In this document: positions 17,884-25,951 of the stretch, in pieces
Numbering within the stretch: position 1 is the stretch's first letter
Layout: each line of letters begins with the position of its first letter
Source: Bacillus albus
GTDB taxonomy: Bacteria > Bacillota > Bacilli > Bacillales > Bacillaceae_G
Length of the DNA: 64,000 nt
Direction: 5' to 3'
NCBI RefSeq assembly: GCF_001884185.1
Contig: NZ_MAOE01000131.1
Location: 62,001 to 126,000 of the forward strand
Translations under genes and position numbers: made by a program
The notes under the pieces: model-generated
The model's input: only the letters and a program-made list of their open reading frames with translations
Told to the model about the DNA's origin: nothing
The model's database searches: none

Positions 17884-17899
17884 TTACCCCCTATGGTAT
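17884..17899. promoter_or_regulatory. CstR-like operator 2, overlapping a ribosome binding site
   Basis: TTACCCCCTATGGTAT. On the coding strand ATACCATAGGGGGTAA ends five bases before the ATG at 17879, so the GGGGG doubles as the Shine-Dalgarno sequence. The gap is only 38 bp, inside the operon. Confidence 0.6.
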
Positions 17900-17917
17900 A
17901 TTTTTATTTAAAAAATT

Positions 17918-18478
17918 TTATTTTTCCACATTCCCTTGCCACTCTAACATACCTGGAATGACATTTTTCACATTTGCATAACCTTTCTCTTTCAACATGT
18001 GGCAAGCTACATCACTACGGTTACCAGTTCGGCAAACAACATAAATTTGCTTCGTCTGATCTAAAGCTACACTGTCTAACTCTCCTAACGGCACCGAAAT
18101 GGCCGATGGAATATGACCAAAAGCGAATTCCGCTGCTTCTCGAACATCTACTACAATACACTCTTCATCACTTAATAATATCTCTTCCAACTCTGCATTC
18201 GTAATTGTATGAGGATACTTTGCTACTTCATTCACTTCATGCTCATGCGCTTTCCTAACGTAATGCATCAAAACATCGCCCTCTTGTTTCGTCCCGATAT
18301 ATTGATGCCCTACTTTATTCGCCCAGCTTTGTATGTCTACTGTAGACCCTTTATCTGTTGCCTTAATTTCAATCACTTGTCCTGATGTCAATCCTTCTAT
18401 CGCCTTCTTCGTTTTCACAATCGGCATCGGACAAGCCAAACCTTTACAATCTAAACTCATATCCACTTTTATACTCAT
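17918..18478 (-). CDS. TusA-rhodanese fusion sulfurtransferase (YrkF/CstA-like)
   Basis: 186 aa. Residues 1-75 are a TusA domain (LDCKGLACPMPIVKTKKAI), and residues about 90-186 are a rhodanese (CIVVDVREAAEFAFGHIP, loop CRTGNRS, NVIPGMLEWQG). The fusion matches B. subtilis YrkF and part of S. aureus CstA, a sulfur-relay protein induced by persulfide stress. The ATG at 18478 is chosen because GGAGGA is seven bases ahead. It is the first gene of the operon and lies just after a promoter with a CstR-like operator. Confidence 0.92.
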   Translation of the reverse strand: MSIKVDMSLDCKGLACPMPIVKTKKAIEGLTSGQVIEIKATDKGSTVDIQSWANKVGHQYIGTKQEGDVLMHYVRKAHEHEVNEVAKYPHTITNAELEEILLSDEECIVVDVREAAEFAFGHIPSAISVPLGELDSVALDQTKQIYVVCRTGNRSDVACHMLKEKGYANVKNVIPGMLEWQGNVEK

Positions 18479-18506
18479 AGTCGATTCCTCCATAATTTAT
18501 ATACAT

Positions 18507-18549
18507 ATACCTGTAGGGGTATATTAAAATGTTTTTGAAAATCTGTCAA
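18507..18549 (-). promoter_or_regulatory. Sigma-A promoter with CstR-like operator 3 for the sulfur operon
   Basis: Minus strand TTGACA (18544-18549), 17-base spacer, TAATAT (18521-18526). The 16-bp operator ATACCTGTAGGGGTAT (18507-18522) overlaps the -10 edge and the expected start point, the right place for steric repression. Confidence 0.82.
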
Positions 18550-18566
18550 CAATTACGTTTGACAGA

Positions 18567-18830
18567 TTATCGGCTTTTTACAAGTAATTGAACAGCTTCT
18601 TTAATTAACTCTTCATTTGAACCATTACCACTTTCAAACTGTTCACGCAAACATTGCTCTAAATTCGTTCCAACAACAAGTCCAATTGTACGATCAAGTG
18701 CAGAACGAGATGCCGTTAACTGTGTAATAACCTCTCGGCAATCTTTTCCTTCTTCCATCATACGAAGCACACCACGAACTTGCCCTTCAATACGCTTTAA
18801 TCTATTTTTCATGTCTTGATTATATTCCAT
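18567..18830 (-). CDS. cstR: CstR-type persulfide-sensing repressor (CsoR/RcnR family)
   Basis: 87 aa all-helical repressor. Cys31 (GKDCREV) and Cys60 (NLEQCLRE) sit exactly where S. aureus CstR has its two reactive cysteines. The histidine that copper-sensing CsoR has four residues before the second cysteine is Asn56 here, which argues against copper sensing. EGQVRGVLRMMEEG and QLTASRSALDRTIG are family blocks. It is equivalent to B. subtilis YrkD. Persulfide would crosslink the cysteines and release DNA. It lies upstream of the sulfur operon it probably controls and has its own operator. Confidence 0.9.
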   Translation of the reverse strand: MEYNQDMKNRLKRIEGQVRGVLRMMEEGKDCREVITQLTASRSALDRTIGLVVGTNLEQCLREQFESGNGSNEELIKEAVQLLVKSR

Positions 18831-18882
18831 TGTATAATCACCTCATTACCATTATGTCACTATTTATAACCTATGACAATAT

Positions 18883-18909
18883 ATTATACCCTACAGGGTA
18901 TTTTGTAAA
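18883..18909 (-). promoter_or_regulatory. Promoter with CstR-like operator 4 for cstR itself
   Basis: Minus strand TTTACA (18904-18909), then TATAAT/TAATAT at 18881-18888 (spacer 15 or 17). The 16-bp palindrome ATACCCTACAGGGTAT (18886-18901) fills the spacer between the two boxes, which fits autorepression. Confidence 0.78.
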
Positions 18910-18947
18910 CCCCTATTTTTAATTTTCACCTTATACATTCACAAAAC

Positions 18948-19013
18948 ACAAAGCGAAACCTTAATCTATAGGCTTTCATCTTCCACCAAATTTTGAAGTG
19001 GAAGATGAAAAAA
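18948..19013. repeat. Short degenerate relative of the bcr1-like repeat
   Basis: AAAGCGAAACCTTAATC resembles the start of the repeat at 20811 (AAAGTGAAACTTTAATC), and AAATTTTGAAGTGG resembles its GAATTTTGAGGTGG segment. The middle is missing. TTCATCTTCCAC pairs with GTGGAAGATGAA, so it forms a stable hairpin, but there is no T tract on either strand. Confidence 0.5.
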
Positions 19014-19015
19014 TA

Positions 19016-20680
19016 TCAATATACAACACGTTCTGGTACTACCGTTCCATACAATTTAAAACCACCATCTACATTCTTTACCTTGTATCCTTTTTCCATT
19101 AACATGCGTGCTGCAACATACCCTCTCATACCGAGTTGACAAGTAATATATATTTCTTTCCCCACTGGCACTTCATCCAAACGATCACGTAATTCATCTA
19201 ACGGAATATTAATAGAACCTTTAATCATTCCTTGTTTTAGTTCATTAGGCTCTCGAACATCAATAAGATATCCACCATTTTCAACAATACGATCTATCTC
19301 ATGCCATTGTACTGTTTCCACAAAACCATCTACTATATTACTTGCTGCATACCCTACCATGTTTACGGGGTCTTTTGCAGAAGAATAAGGCGGGGCATAT
19401 GATAATTCTAAATCTGGCAAATCAATTACAGTTAAATTTGCTTTTATGGCTGTTGCGATAACATCGATACGCTTATCTACGCCGTCACGTCCTAACGCCT
19501 GCGCTCCATAAATTTTTCCACTATCTTTATTGAAAATTAATTTTATTAGCACTGGCGTAGCATTCGGATAGTATCCCGCATGCGAATTTGCCTGTACATG
19601 TACTACCTCATAGGGTATATTTAATCGTTTTAATATTTTCTCATTTACTCCCGTCGAAGCAACTGTTAAATCAAAAACTTTAGCTACAGAAGTTCCCATC
19701 GTACCTTTATATAAAGAATCCGTATAACCATGAATAATATCTGCTAACATGCGACCTTGACGATTAGCTGGCCACGCTAAAGGAATCATCGTTTCTGTTT
19801 CTGTAACAAAATCTTTCACTTCAATCGCATCACCAATTGCATATACATGTGGATCCGATGTTTGAAATTTCTCATTTACTTTTATCGTCCCTCTAACTCC
19901 TAATGCTAATCCTGCATCCTTCGCTAAACTACTCTCTGGTTGTACACCAATTGCTAAAATAATCATATCTGTCTCTATAATTGAGCCACTTTTTAAACGT
20001 ACAACATTCCCGCTCTCTTCTAATGCATCTACACCATCTTCAAAAACAAGCTCAACATCGTGATTTTTCATATGCTCATGCACATATGCTGCCATTTCAT
20101 AATCGATTGGTGGCATCACTTGATTTGCCATCTCTACAAGAGTAACATCAATTCCACGTTCTCTTAAATTTTCAACCATCTCCACGCCAATAAACCCGCC
20201 ACCAATAACCGTCGCATGACGTGGTTTCTTCTCATCAATATACGCTTTAATACGATCAGTATCCGGTACATTTCGTAACGTAAACAACGCCTTCGCTTCT
20301 TCAATACCTGAAATAGGTGGAACAATTGGTTTCGCCCCTGGTGAAAGAATTAACACATCATATTCCTCGTTATATGTTTCATTTGTCGTTACATTCTTTA
20401 TAGTAATTGTTTTCTCTTCTTTATTAATCTTTACCACTTCACTCAATACACGTATATCTAAATTAAAACGCTTCGACATTCTTTCAACAGTTTGTACTAA
20501 TAATTTTTGTCTTTCTGTAATGACACCGCCAATATAGTATGGTAATCCACAATTTGCAAATGAAATGTATTCACCGCGCTCAACCATAATAATTTCATCT
20601 TCTTCACTTAAACGACGAAGCCTTGCAGCCACTGATGCACCTCCGGCAACTCCGCCTACTACAACTATTTTTCTAGACAT
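19016..20680 (-). CDS. cdr: CoA-disulfide reductase with C-terminal rhodanese domain
   Basis: 554 aa. FAD-binding IVVVGGVAGGASVAARLRR at the N-terminus, the active-site Cys44 in SFANCGLPYY, NAD(P)H site VIGGGFIGVEMVENL, and VYAIGDAIEV (second FAD motif). Residues about 450-554 are a rhodanese with Cys514 in CQLGMRG. Layout and both cysteines agree with the CoADR-RHD enzyme described from B. anthracis. It reduces CoA disulfide, CoA persulfide or polysulfide with NAD(P)H. It has its own promoter and CstR-like operator, so it is a separate unit of the same regulon. Confidence 0.93.
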   Translation of the reverse strand: MSRKIVVVGGVAGGASVAARLRRLSEEDEIIMVERGEYISFANCGLPYYIGGVITERQKLLVQTVERMSKRFNLDIRVLSEVVKINKEEKTITIKNVTTNETYNEEYDVLILSPGAKPIVPPISGIEEAKALFTLRNVPDTDRIKAYIDEKKPRHATVIGGGFIGVEMVENLRERGIDVTLVEMANQVMPPIDYEMAAYVHEHMKNHDVELVFEDGVDALEESGNVVRLKSGSIIETDMIILAIGVQPESSLAKDAGLALGVRGTIKVNEKFQTSDPHVYAIGDAIEVKDFVTETETMIPLAWPANRQGRMLADIIHGYTDSLYKGTMGTSVAKVFDLTVASTGVNEKILKRLNIPYEVVHVQANSHAGYYPNATPVLIKLIFNKDSGKIYGAQALGRDGVDKRIDVIATAIKANLTVIDLPDLELSYAPPYSSAKDPVNMVGYAASNIVDGFVETVQWHEIDRIVENGGYLIDVREPNELKQGMIKGSINIPLDELRDRLDEVPVGKEIYITCQLGMRGYVAARMLMEKGYKVKNVDGGFKLYGTVVPERVVY

Positions 20681-20732
20681 ATTTTAAACCTCCATATTGT
20701 TTATTTTCTCAATGTATCAAAAACAAAAACAT

Positions 20733-20777
20733 ATACCCGTATGGGTATATAATAAGATATACAAAAAGTATTTTCAA
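20733..20777 (-). promoter_or_regulatory. Promoter with CstR-like operator 5 for the CoA-disulfide reductase
   Basis: Minus strand TTGAAA (20772-20777), 17-base spacer, TATTAT (20749-20754). The perfect-armed operator ATACCCGTATGGGTAT (20733-20748) follows the -10 at once. Confidence 0.8.
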
Positions 20778-20810
20778 TATATATGTCTTTGTTTCACAAA
20801 TTCGAAACAA

Positions 20811-20967
20811 ATAAAGTGAAACTTTAATCAGTGGGGGTTTTGTTCATCCCCCACTGATTATTAGTTGAACCAATCGGACTTTTACGGACAGTTGATCCCC
20901 CACCTAACTTCTTTGCTTCCGCTGAATTTTGAGGTGGGGGTCTTATTGCCCGTTAAAGCGGGATAAA
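20811..20967. mobile_element. bcr1-like dispersed repeat of the B. cereus group
   Basis: About 155 bp without coding capacity. Internal complementary blocks (CAGTGGGGG/CCCCCACTG and CCCCCACCT/AGGTGGGGG) predict strong hairpins. It is flanked by ATAAA at 20811-20815 and 20963-20967, that is TTTAT on the other strand. From memory, bcr1 is a non-autonomous element of about 155 bp that duplicates TTTAT on insertion, and the length and flanks agree. It sits against the T tract of the terminator for the DUF3238-like gene. Confidence 0.75.
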
Positions 20968-20994
20968 AAAGAACTTGGACATCTCCAAGTTCTT
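20963..20994 (-). terminator. Terminator of the DUF3238-like gene pair
   Basis: GAACTTGGA pairs with TCCAAGTTC around a four-base loop; on the minus strand it is followed by TTTTTTAT, which merges into the bcr1-like repeat. Confidence 0.88.
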
Positions 20995-21032
20995 TACGAA
21001 TGAAGCAACCCATCGTTCCATTGTCATACTTT

Positions 21033-21617
21033 CTATAATCTCTTTGTAAAACTATACTCCATGTTCCCGCCTAGCGCTGCCGCTGTATCACCAGTTTCTC
21101 TAAAATCATGTGTATATATTTTTTCAAATGAACCGAAATCTACTTGCTTATAAAATTCAAAACAAGGGAAACCATCATGCTCTCCTTGAACATCAATACT
21201 GCCGTCCTTTTTCACACATACATTTAATACATAATCCACAGGAGGTGCATATACATTTAATGGATTACTTGCACTCGCACTCATTTTGAATTGTACACCA
21301 CCGGAATTCCATGTGATATCAGTACACACAATATTTTCTGTACTTGCTTTCCCTGTTCTTTTACTCACAGAACCATCTGGACTTGTAACCTTCTCGGTCG
21401 TAATACCCGTGTTCGCATATGAAAACACTTCTTCTTTATAGAAATCAACTACTACCTCTTGCTCAACTCTAGAGCGCATCATATTTACCGCATGTGGTGT
21501 AAATTCACGCGAATCACCTTCGAATTGAATTACTTTTCCTGTTTCCATATCCTTCTTAGCTTCTATCCAAGAAATTGGAATAAAGACACTGGCTCTAATT
21601 TTTACGATATTAGTCAT
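21033..21617 (-). CDS. DUF3238-like protein, copy A
   Basis: 194 aa soluble protein beginning MTNIVKIRASVFIP, rich in predicted beta strands. Shared with its neighbour: REFTPHAVN, STENIVCT, SASNPLN, HDGFPCFEFYKQVDFG and YTHDFRET. No signal peptide or catalytic motif is evident. I place it in DUF3238 by overall pattern; the function is unknown. The ATG at 21617 gives the same length as copy B; a GTG nine bases upstream lies inside the AGAGGTG ribosome site. It lies 134 bp after copy B with no strong terminator between, so the two may share a transcript. Confidence 0.78.
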   Translation of the reverse strand: MTNIVKIRASVFIPISWIEAKKDMETGKVIQFEGDSREFTPHAVNMMRSRVEQEVVVDFYKEEVFSYANTGITTEKVTSPDGSVSKRTGKASTENIVCTDITWNSGGVQFKMSASASNPLNVYAPPVDYVLNVCVKKDGSIDVQGEHDGFPCFEFYKQVDFGSFEKIYTHDFRETGDTAAALGGNMEYSFTKRL

Positions 21618-21751
21618 AAGAAACACCTCTATAATTTTATTTTAGATACTGAATGCTATTAAATAAAACAGACCATAATTTCAATCCTAAAACCAATAGA
21701 TTTCTCTTTTACTTTTCTATTTCCTTCTAAAAAATAGCGCTATATTTATGT

Positions 21752-22336
21752 TTAGACTGTCGTTTTAAAGCTATATTCCATCTCTCCAGCTAGTGCTGCT
21801 GGAGTTTCATTTGTTTCTCTAAAATCATGTGTATACATTGATTCAAACGGACCAAAATCTACTTGTTTATAAAATTCATAGCAAGGGAAACCATCATGTA
21901 CACCTTCAACTTGCACAGTACCACTTTTATTAACTCGTATAGCCAACAAATAATCAGCTGCAGGTGCTGCCGCATTTAACGGATTACTGGCACTTGCTCT
22001 CATTTCAAATGAAACTTCATCCTCGCCCCATACGATATTCGTACATACAATGTTTTCTGTACTTGTTTCTCCTTTTTGATACTCGGTTGAGCCATCTGGA
22101 TTTGTAATCTTCACTGTGACGATACAAGCATCTGCATATGTGAAAATTTCTCTTTTATAAAAATCAATATTCACTTCTTGTTCTAATCTTGAACGCTTTG
22201 CGTTCACCGCGTATGGTGTAAACTCACGTGCATCTCCAGCATATTCAAACGATCTTCCTGTTGCAGGATCCTTAATAGGTTCCAGCGATGCATATGGTGC
22301 AAAGACACTCCCTCTAATTTTTACAATATTAACCAT
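21752..22336 (-). CDS. DUF3238-like protein, copy B
   Basis: 194 aa, beginning MVNIVKIRGSVFAPYASLEP, collinear with copy A over the full length (REFTPYAVNAKRSRLEQEV, ASASNPLN, HDGFPCYEFYKQVDFGPFE, YTHDFRET). It is an evident tandem duplication that has since diverged. GGAGGTTTC precedes the ATG. It is divergent from a MarR-type gene, with two palindromes in the 146-bp gap, so it is probably under that regulator. Function unknown. Confidence 0.8.
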   Translation of the reverse strand: MVNIVKIRGSVFAPYASLEPIKDPATGRSFEYAGDAREFTPYAVNAKRSRLEQEVNIDFYKREIFTYADACIVTVKITNPDGSTEYQKGETSTENIVCTNIVWGEDEVSFEMRASASNPLNAAAPAADYLLAIRVNKSGTVQVEGVHDGFPCYEFYKQVDFGPFESMYTHDFRETNETPAALAGEMEYSFKTTV

Positions 22337-22387
22337 GTGAAACCTCCATTGATTCTATATTATATAAATCATTATTTGTTCTACCAA

Positions 22388-22420
22388 CATAATATAGTCA
22401 ATTTGATTGACTATATTATG
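22388..22420. promoter_or_regulatory. 33-bp perfect palindrome, MarR operator candidate 1
   Basis: Fifteen-base arms CATAATATAGTCAAT and ATTGACTATATTATG around TTG. Its core TAGTCAA/TTGACTA is repeated 30 bp downstream. It lies between the DUF3238-like genes and the divergent MarR gene. Confidence 0.78.
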
Positions 22421-22442
22421 TATAGTACAATAGGTGTTACAT

Positions 22443-22463
22443 GTAGTCAACTTAATTGACTAC
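22443..22463. promoter_or_regulatory. MarR operator candidate 2
   Basis: GTAGTCAA and TTGACTAC around five bases, same half-site as the 33-bp palindrome, 20 bp before the MarR ATG. It is probably the autoregulatory site. Confidence 0.72.
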
Positions 22464-22482
22464 AAGCGCGGAGGTTATATAT

Positions 22483-22953
22483 ATGAATCAAACATTTAAC
22501 GAGTTAGATCTTACATCGCTTTTATCATTATCATTTAGCACATTAATTACTGAGCTACATGACAAATTAAGTGAATTAGGATTTGAAGATATTAGGCCAG
22601 CACATGGTTTTATGTTCAAACGCATCCTTCCTAATGGGGCAACTGGTATAGAGCTAGCTGAGTATTTAGGGATTTCCAAACAAGCTATAAGTAAAATGGT
22701 GGATTCTCTTGAGAGTAATGGCTACGTTACACGCAAAACACATCCTACTGATAAAAGGGGTAAAATCATTGTTTTAACCGAACGTGGTTTAGCAGTAATG
22801 AAAGCAAAAGAAGAAATAGTAGCTGAAATAGAGCAGCGATGGATTGAAAACATAGGTACAGAACGAATGCAAATGCTAAAAGAAGATTTAACAATATTCG
22901 TTACTAAAGAAAATACAGAGAAATTATCATCAAATATACGACCTGTCTGGTAA
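22483..22953 (+). CDS. MarR-family transcriptional regulator
   Basis: 156 aa winged-helix repressor: ANGATGIELAEYLGISKQ in part (ATGIELAEYLGISKQAISKM) is the helix-turn-helix, and VTRKTHPTDKRGKIIVLTERG is the beta wing with the D-x-R motif. The ATG at 22483 has GGAGG seven bases ahead. The paired TAGTCAA palindromes upstream suggest it represses itself and the divergent DUF3238-like genes. Ligand unknown. Confidence 0.9.
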   Translation: MNQTFNELDLTSLLSLSFSTLITELHDKLSELGFEDIRPAHGFMFKRILPNGATGIELAEYLGISKQAISKMVDSLESNGYVTRKTHPTDKRGKIIVLTERGLAVMKAKEEIVAEIEQRWIENIGTERMQMLKEDLTIFVTKENTEKLSSNIRPVW

Positions 22954-22955
22954 AC

Positions 22956-23004
22956 AAAAACGAATCCATTTTGATTCATCTTCTTCAAAATGGATTCGTT
23001 TTTC
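22956..23004 (+). terminator. Strong terminator of the MarR gene
   Basis: Nineteen-base arms (22956-22974 and 22985-23003) built on ACGAATCCATTTTGA, with an A tract before and a T tract after, so it also can serve the opposite strand. Confidence 0.93.
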
Positions 23005-23061
23005 TATAGCTGTATTAAAAATCATTAATTTCTTTACATCTTATTCTACTGAATATATTTT

Positions 23062-24324
23062 TTACGCGTTATATAATTCCATAACTCTCTTCACAACCAA
23101 CTCCGCTGTATTCTCCTCCGATGGCATCAATAAATTCGTAACCGGTCCATACACAACAGGGTTTAATTCCACTTCATACCCACCATATGAGAATTCTTCC
23201 TTCGTTGGTAAGTAACCAATATATCCATTCGTATATCCACCAAAGAAAGCTAATTCATTTTGAAGATTCTCTTTCACTTCTAATGCCGTTCCCGAAAAAG
23301 GTTCCATCGGTACACCTGAAAACATACCATCATTAACTTGAAACAGTTGCACTTCTAAATTGATACTTAACTGCCGAATACCTTGCTTATATTTCTCTAA
23401 AACGATAGTAAGCCATTCATCCGTATTCACACCCCACTGCTCTTCAGCTAACTGGGCCATGCTTCGTATCTCATCAATTTCAGGAATATCCTTCAACTTC
23501 ATTTGCATCGTACTCGAAACTGTTCTTACATTTACAATCGGGCTATAAGTAACTGCTGGAAGCATCGTTAATATATGTCCACTAAGTATGTGGGCCATTT
23601 GTTTTAATGCTTTCCTTGAACCTCGATACTTCGCATTCACATTACCAGCAGCACCTTGCACAATCATAACAGGACAATTTACGGTCTTCTCAAGAATCTC
23701 TCTTGTCATCCCCGGATAGTCTGCTGATAATGCATCACTATCACCTTTTAAAACATTCGGATGCGCCGTACAAAATACTACAATCCCAGATAACTCCTTC
23801 GTTTCAGCATCCCTTATTGCTAACATGCCAATTCGTTTATCTACAACACCATCTATATTTGTGCCCATCTTTGCTCTTCCATCAGATGTTCGCTCTCTTC
23901 GGTTGACCCCAATATCACCTGTCGTAACACCCCAGCCTACTTCGCATCGCTTCAAGTTTTTATTCGCAGTAACAGCACCGTGTACTACATTATTTACTAA
24001 AATCGTTTTATACGACTGTACGAGCGGATTATCACCGAACGTTTCTGGACCAGAGTGGGTATGTGTATAAACAACTGTTATTTGCTCAAATGGAACATGA
24101 AGTTCTCTTGCTACTCTCTCACGAATCATATTCGTATCTTCTATTAACATTCCAATATTATCAATACTTATAAACACAGTTTTCATTTCATCTTTTTCAA
24201 ATACAAAAACCGTTCCATAAATACGTTCTTCAATATTATTTATTCCTGTCTCTCTATGGTATCCGACAAAATCAATACCTATAGGCGGCGTAATATCCAC
24301 CTTACATACCCCTACTTTGCCCAT
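23062..24324 (-). CDS. Neutral ceramidase-like hydrolase (N-terminal domain type)
   Basis: 420 aa. The opening VGVCKVDITPPIGIDFVGY, then THTHSGPET and FCTAHPNVL (metal-ligand histidines), LSADYPGMTREIL and QGAAGNVNAKYRG match the neutral/alkaline ceramidase N-terminal domain family, where zinc hydrolyses an amide. Unlike true secreted ceramidases it has no signal peptide and lacks the C-terminal immunoglobulin-like domain, so it is probably cytoplasmic with a different substrate. GGAGAGG precedes the ATG. No terminator of note follows; the MarR terminator downstream is bidirectional. Confidence 0.82.
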   Translation of the reverse strand: MGKVGVCKVDITPPIGIDFVGYHRETGINNIEERIYGTVFVFEKDEMKTVFISIDNIGMLIEDTNMIRERVARELHVPFEQITVVYTHTHSGPETFGDNPLVQSYKTILVNNVVHGAVTANKNLKRCEVGWGVTTGDIGVNRRERTSDGRAKMGTNIDGVVDKRIGMLAIRDAETKELSGIVVFCTAHPNVLKGDSDALSADYPGMTREILEKTVNCPVMIVQGAAGNVNAKYRGSRKALKQMAHILSGHILTMLPAVTYSPIVNVRTVSSTMQMKLKDIPEIDEIRSMAQLAEEQWGVNTDEWLTIVLEKYKQGIRQLSINLEVQLFQVNDGMFSGVPMEPFSGTALEVKENLQNELAFFGGYTNGYIGYLPTKEEFSYGGYEVELNPVVYGPVTNLLMPSEENTAELVVKRVMELYNA

Positions 24325-24381
24325 TTGAACCTCTCCATTTCTCTATGTAACTCCCTTTTTTCAAGAATAGCATATTTAATC

Positions 24382-24413
24382 AAAAGAACGGACATAGCAT
24401 TCTATGTCCGTTC
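24382..24413 (-). terminator. Terminator of spoVR
   Basis: GAACGGACATAG pairs perfectly with CTATGTCCGTTC around four bases, followed on the minus strand by TTTT. Confidence 0.85.
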
Positions 24414-24418
24414 TTCCT

Positions 24419-25837
24419 TCACACATACTTCCGATGCACCATCTTCCCATCATAAGAGAACACAACGCCCTTACTCTCCACAATTGACTCCATATGCACT
24501 GTTCTTCCCCACAACTGATGAAGATATGGTAATACCTTTTCTAAGTATTTTAAATCGAGCTCGATTCCTTCGTAACTATGTTTAATGTACAATTCCCCGT
24601 TCTTTAAGTAATCTCCATCTTCTACTACTAAGTACGGGAAGCCACCATTTGTACGCATATTTACGAGTTGGTCACGTACATGTTCCCACTCTTTATCTAT
24701 TACTTTATATTCTTTTCCTTGGCGCTGGAATAAGTACATATCTTCTCTCATTACGAGATCTTTGTTTAAGTAGTTTCTTAAAAACGATACATCCCATTCA
24801 ATTTCGCGTACTTCAAAGATTTTGTCACGTCCAGATCCTGGTTTTACGCCGCGTCGTTTCATTTCTTCTGTCGGGTTGTTGTAGCGTTCTTCAATATCTT
24901 CAAACATTTTAATACCGAGGTAGTATGGATTAATGCTCGTTTTTGATGGCTGTACAACACCCGCATTTAATTTCGCAAATTCAATTGCTTCATCAGATGT
25001 TAAGTCCATTTCGCGAAGTATGCGTTGATGCCAGAAGGATGCCCAGCCTTCATTCATGATTTTCGTTTCAAGCTGCGGCCAGAAATATAACATTTCCTCA
25101 CGCATCATCGTTAATATGTCCCGCTGCCAATCTTCTAGCTCACGGCTATATTCTTCAATAAAGAGGAGTAAATCTTTCTCTGGTTGCGGCGGAATTTTCT
25201 TCTTTTTACGTACATTGGGCCGTTCCCTCTTTTTATTGCGATCATCTAAATTCCATAAATCATCGTATTGCGATGCCTTTTTCTTTTCTACTTCTTCCTC
25301 TTCTAAATCATCAATACTCCACGCTAGTTTCGGACGCATGAGCGACGGGTCAATATGCTCTTGGATGGCAAGTACGGCATCTAAAAATGTTTCTACCTCT
25401 TCTTTTCCGTACTTATGCTCATATGCTTTTACCCGTTCAGCTGTCGCTGACATACTTTCTACCATATCTCGCTTCGTATTTGAAAAGCGAATATTATTTT
25501 TAAAGAAATCACAGTGCGCTAACACGTGCGCTACAATTAATTTATTTTGAATTAACGAGTTCGTATCTAATAAAAAGGCATAACATGGATCAGAGTTAAT
25601 AACGAGTTCGTATATTTTACTAAGACCTAAATCGTATTGTAATTTCATTCTGAAAAACTGTTTTCCAAAACTCCAATGTGAAAATCTCGTCGGCATCCCA
25701 TATGCACCAAATGTATAAATAATTTCCGCTGGACATATTTCATAACGCATCGGATAAAAATCAAGCCCAAATCCAGTCGCAATTTCTGTAATTTCTGCAA
25801 TCGCATATTGCAGTGCTTTATCGTCACTTGCTCTCAT
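24419..25837 (-). CDS. spoVR: SpoVR family protein (spore cortex formation)
   Basis: 472 aa cytoplasmic protein of full family length. Characteristic blocks: [17 protein letters not shown] region at the N-terminus ([14 protein letters not shown]), [50 protein letters not shown] and [17 protein letters not shown]. SpoVR is needed for normal cortex in B. subtilis and its genes are made by sigma-E; the biochemical role is unknown. GGAGGG precedes the ATG. It is monocistronic with a sigma-E-like promoter upstream. Confidence 0.93.
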   Translation of the reverse strand: MRASDDKALQYAIAEITEIATGFGLDFYPMRYEICPAEIIYTFGAYGMPTRFSHWSFGKQFFRMKLQYDLGLSKIYELVINSDPCYAFLLDTNSLIQNKLIVAHVLAHCDFFKNNIRFSNTKRDMVESMSATAERVKAYEHKYGKEEVETFLDAVLAIQEHIDPSLMRPKLAWSIDDLEEEEVEKKKASQYDDLWNLDDRNKKRERPNVRKKKKIPPQPEKDLLLFIEEYSRELEDWQRDILTMMREEMLYFWPQLETKIMNEGWASFWHQRILREMDLTSDEAIEFAKLNAGVVQPSKTSINPYYLGIKMFEDIEERYNNPTEEMKRRGVKPGSGRDKIFEVREIEWDVSFLRNYLNKDLVMREDMYLFQRQGKEYKVIDKEWEHVRDQLVNMRTNGGFPYLVVEDGDYLKNGELYIKHSYEGIELDLKYLEKVLPYLHQLWGRTVHMESIVESKGVVFSYDGKMVHRKYV

Positions 25838-25851
25838 TATTTTCCCTCCTT

Positions 25852-25897
25852 ACACTTTCCCTTAAGAAAGTGTATGATTGAGAACAAGCTTTCATGA
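25852..25897 (-). promoter_or_regulatory. Candidate sigma-E promoter of spoVR, overlapped by a palindrome
   Basis: Minus strand CATACACT (25869-25876) matches the sigma-E -10 consensus CATACAMT; TCATGAA (25891-25897) lies 14 bases upstream as a weak -35. ACACTTTC and GAAAGTGT (25852-25873) form a palindrome over the start point. Confidence 0.55.
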
Positions 25898-25913
25898 GGA
25901 TTGATTGCATAAT

Positions 25914-25946
25914 AAAAAGACATCCTCATAAAAACGAGAATGTCTC
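25914..25946 (-). terminator. Terminator of the nitroreductase gene
   Basis: Minus strand GAGACATTCTC pairs imperfectly with GAGGATGTCTT and is followed by TTTTATT. Confidence 0.75.
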
Positions 25947-25951
25947 ATCTA

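Noticed and set aside
18567..18830. Copper-sensing CsoR
   Set aside because: The copper histidine is replaced by Asn56 and the gene is surrounded by sulfur enzymes, not copper exporters.
20811..20967. Small RNA gene or riboswitch
   Set aside because: Strong internal hairpins are present, but length, flanking ATAAA pair and resemblance to a dispersed B. cereus group repeat point to bcr1; no promoter is seen.
25056..25550. 164-aa plus-strand frame opposite spoVR
   Set aside because: Serine/phenylalanine-rich antisense reading of a conserved gene.
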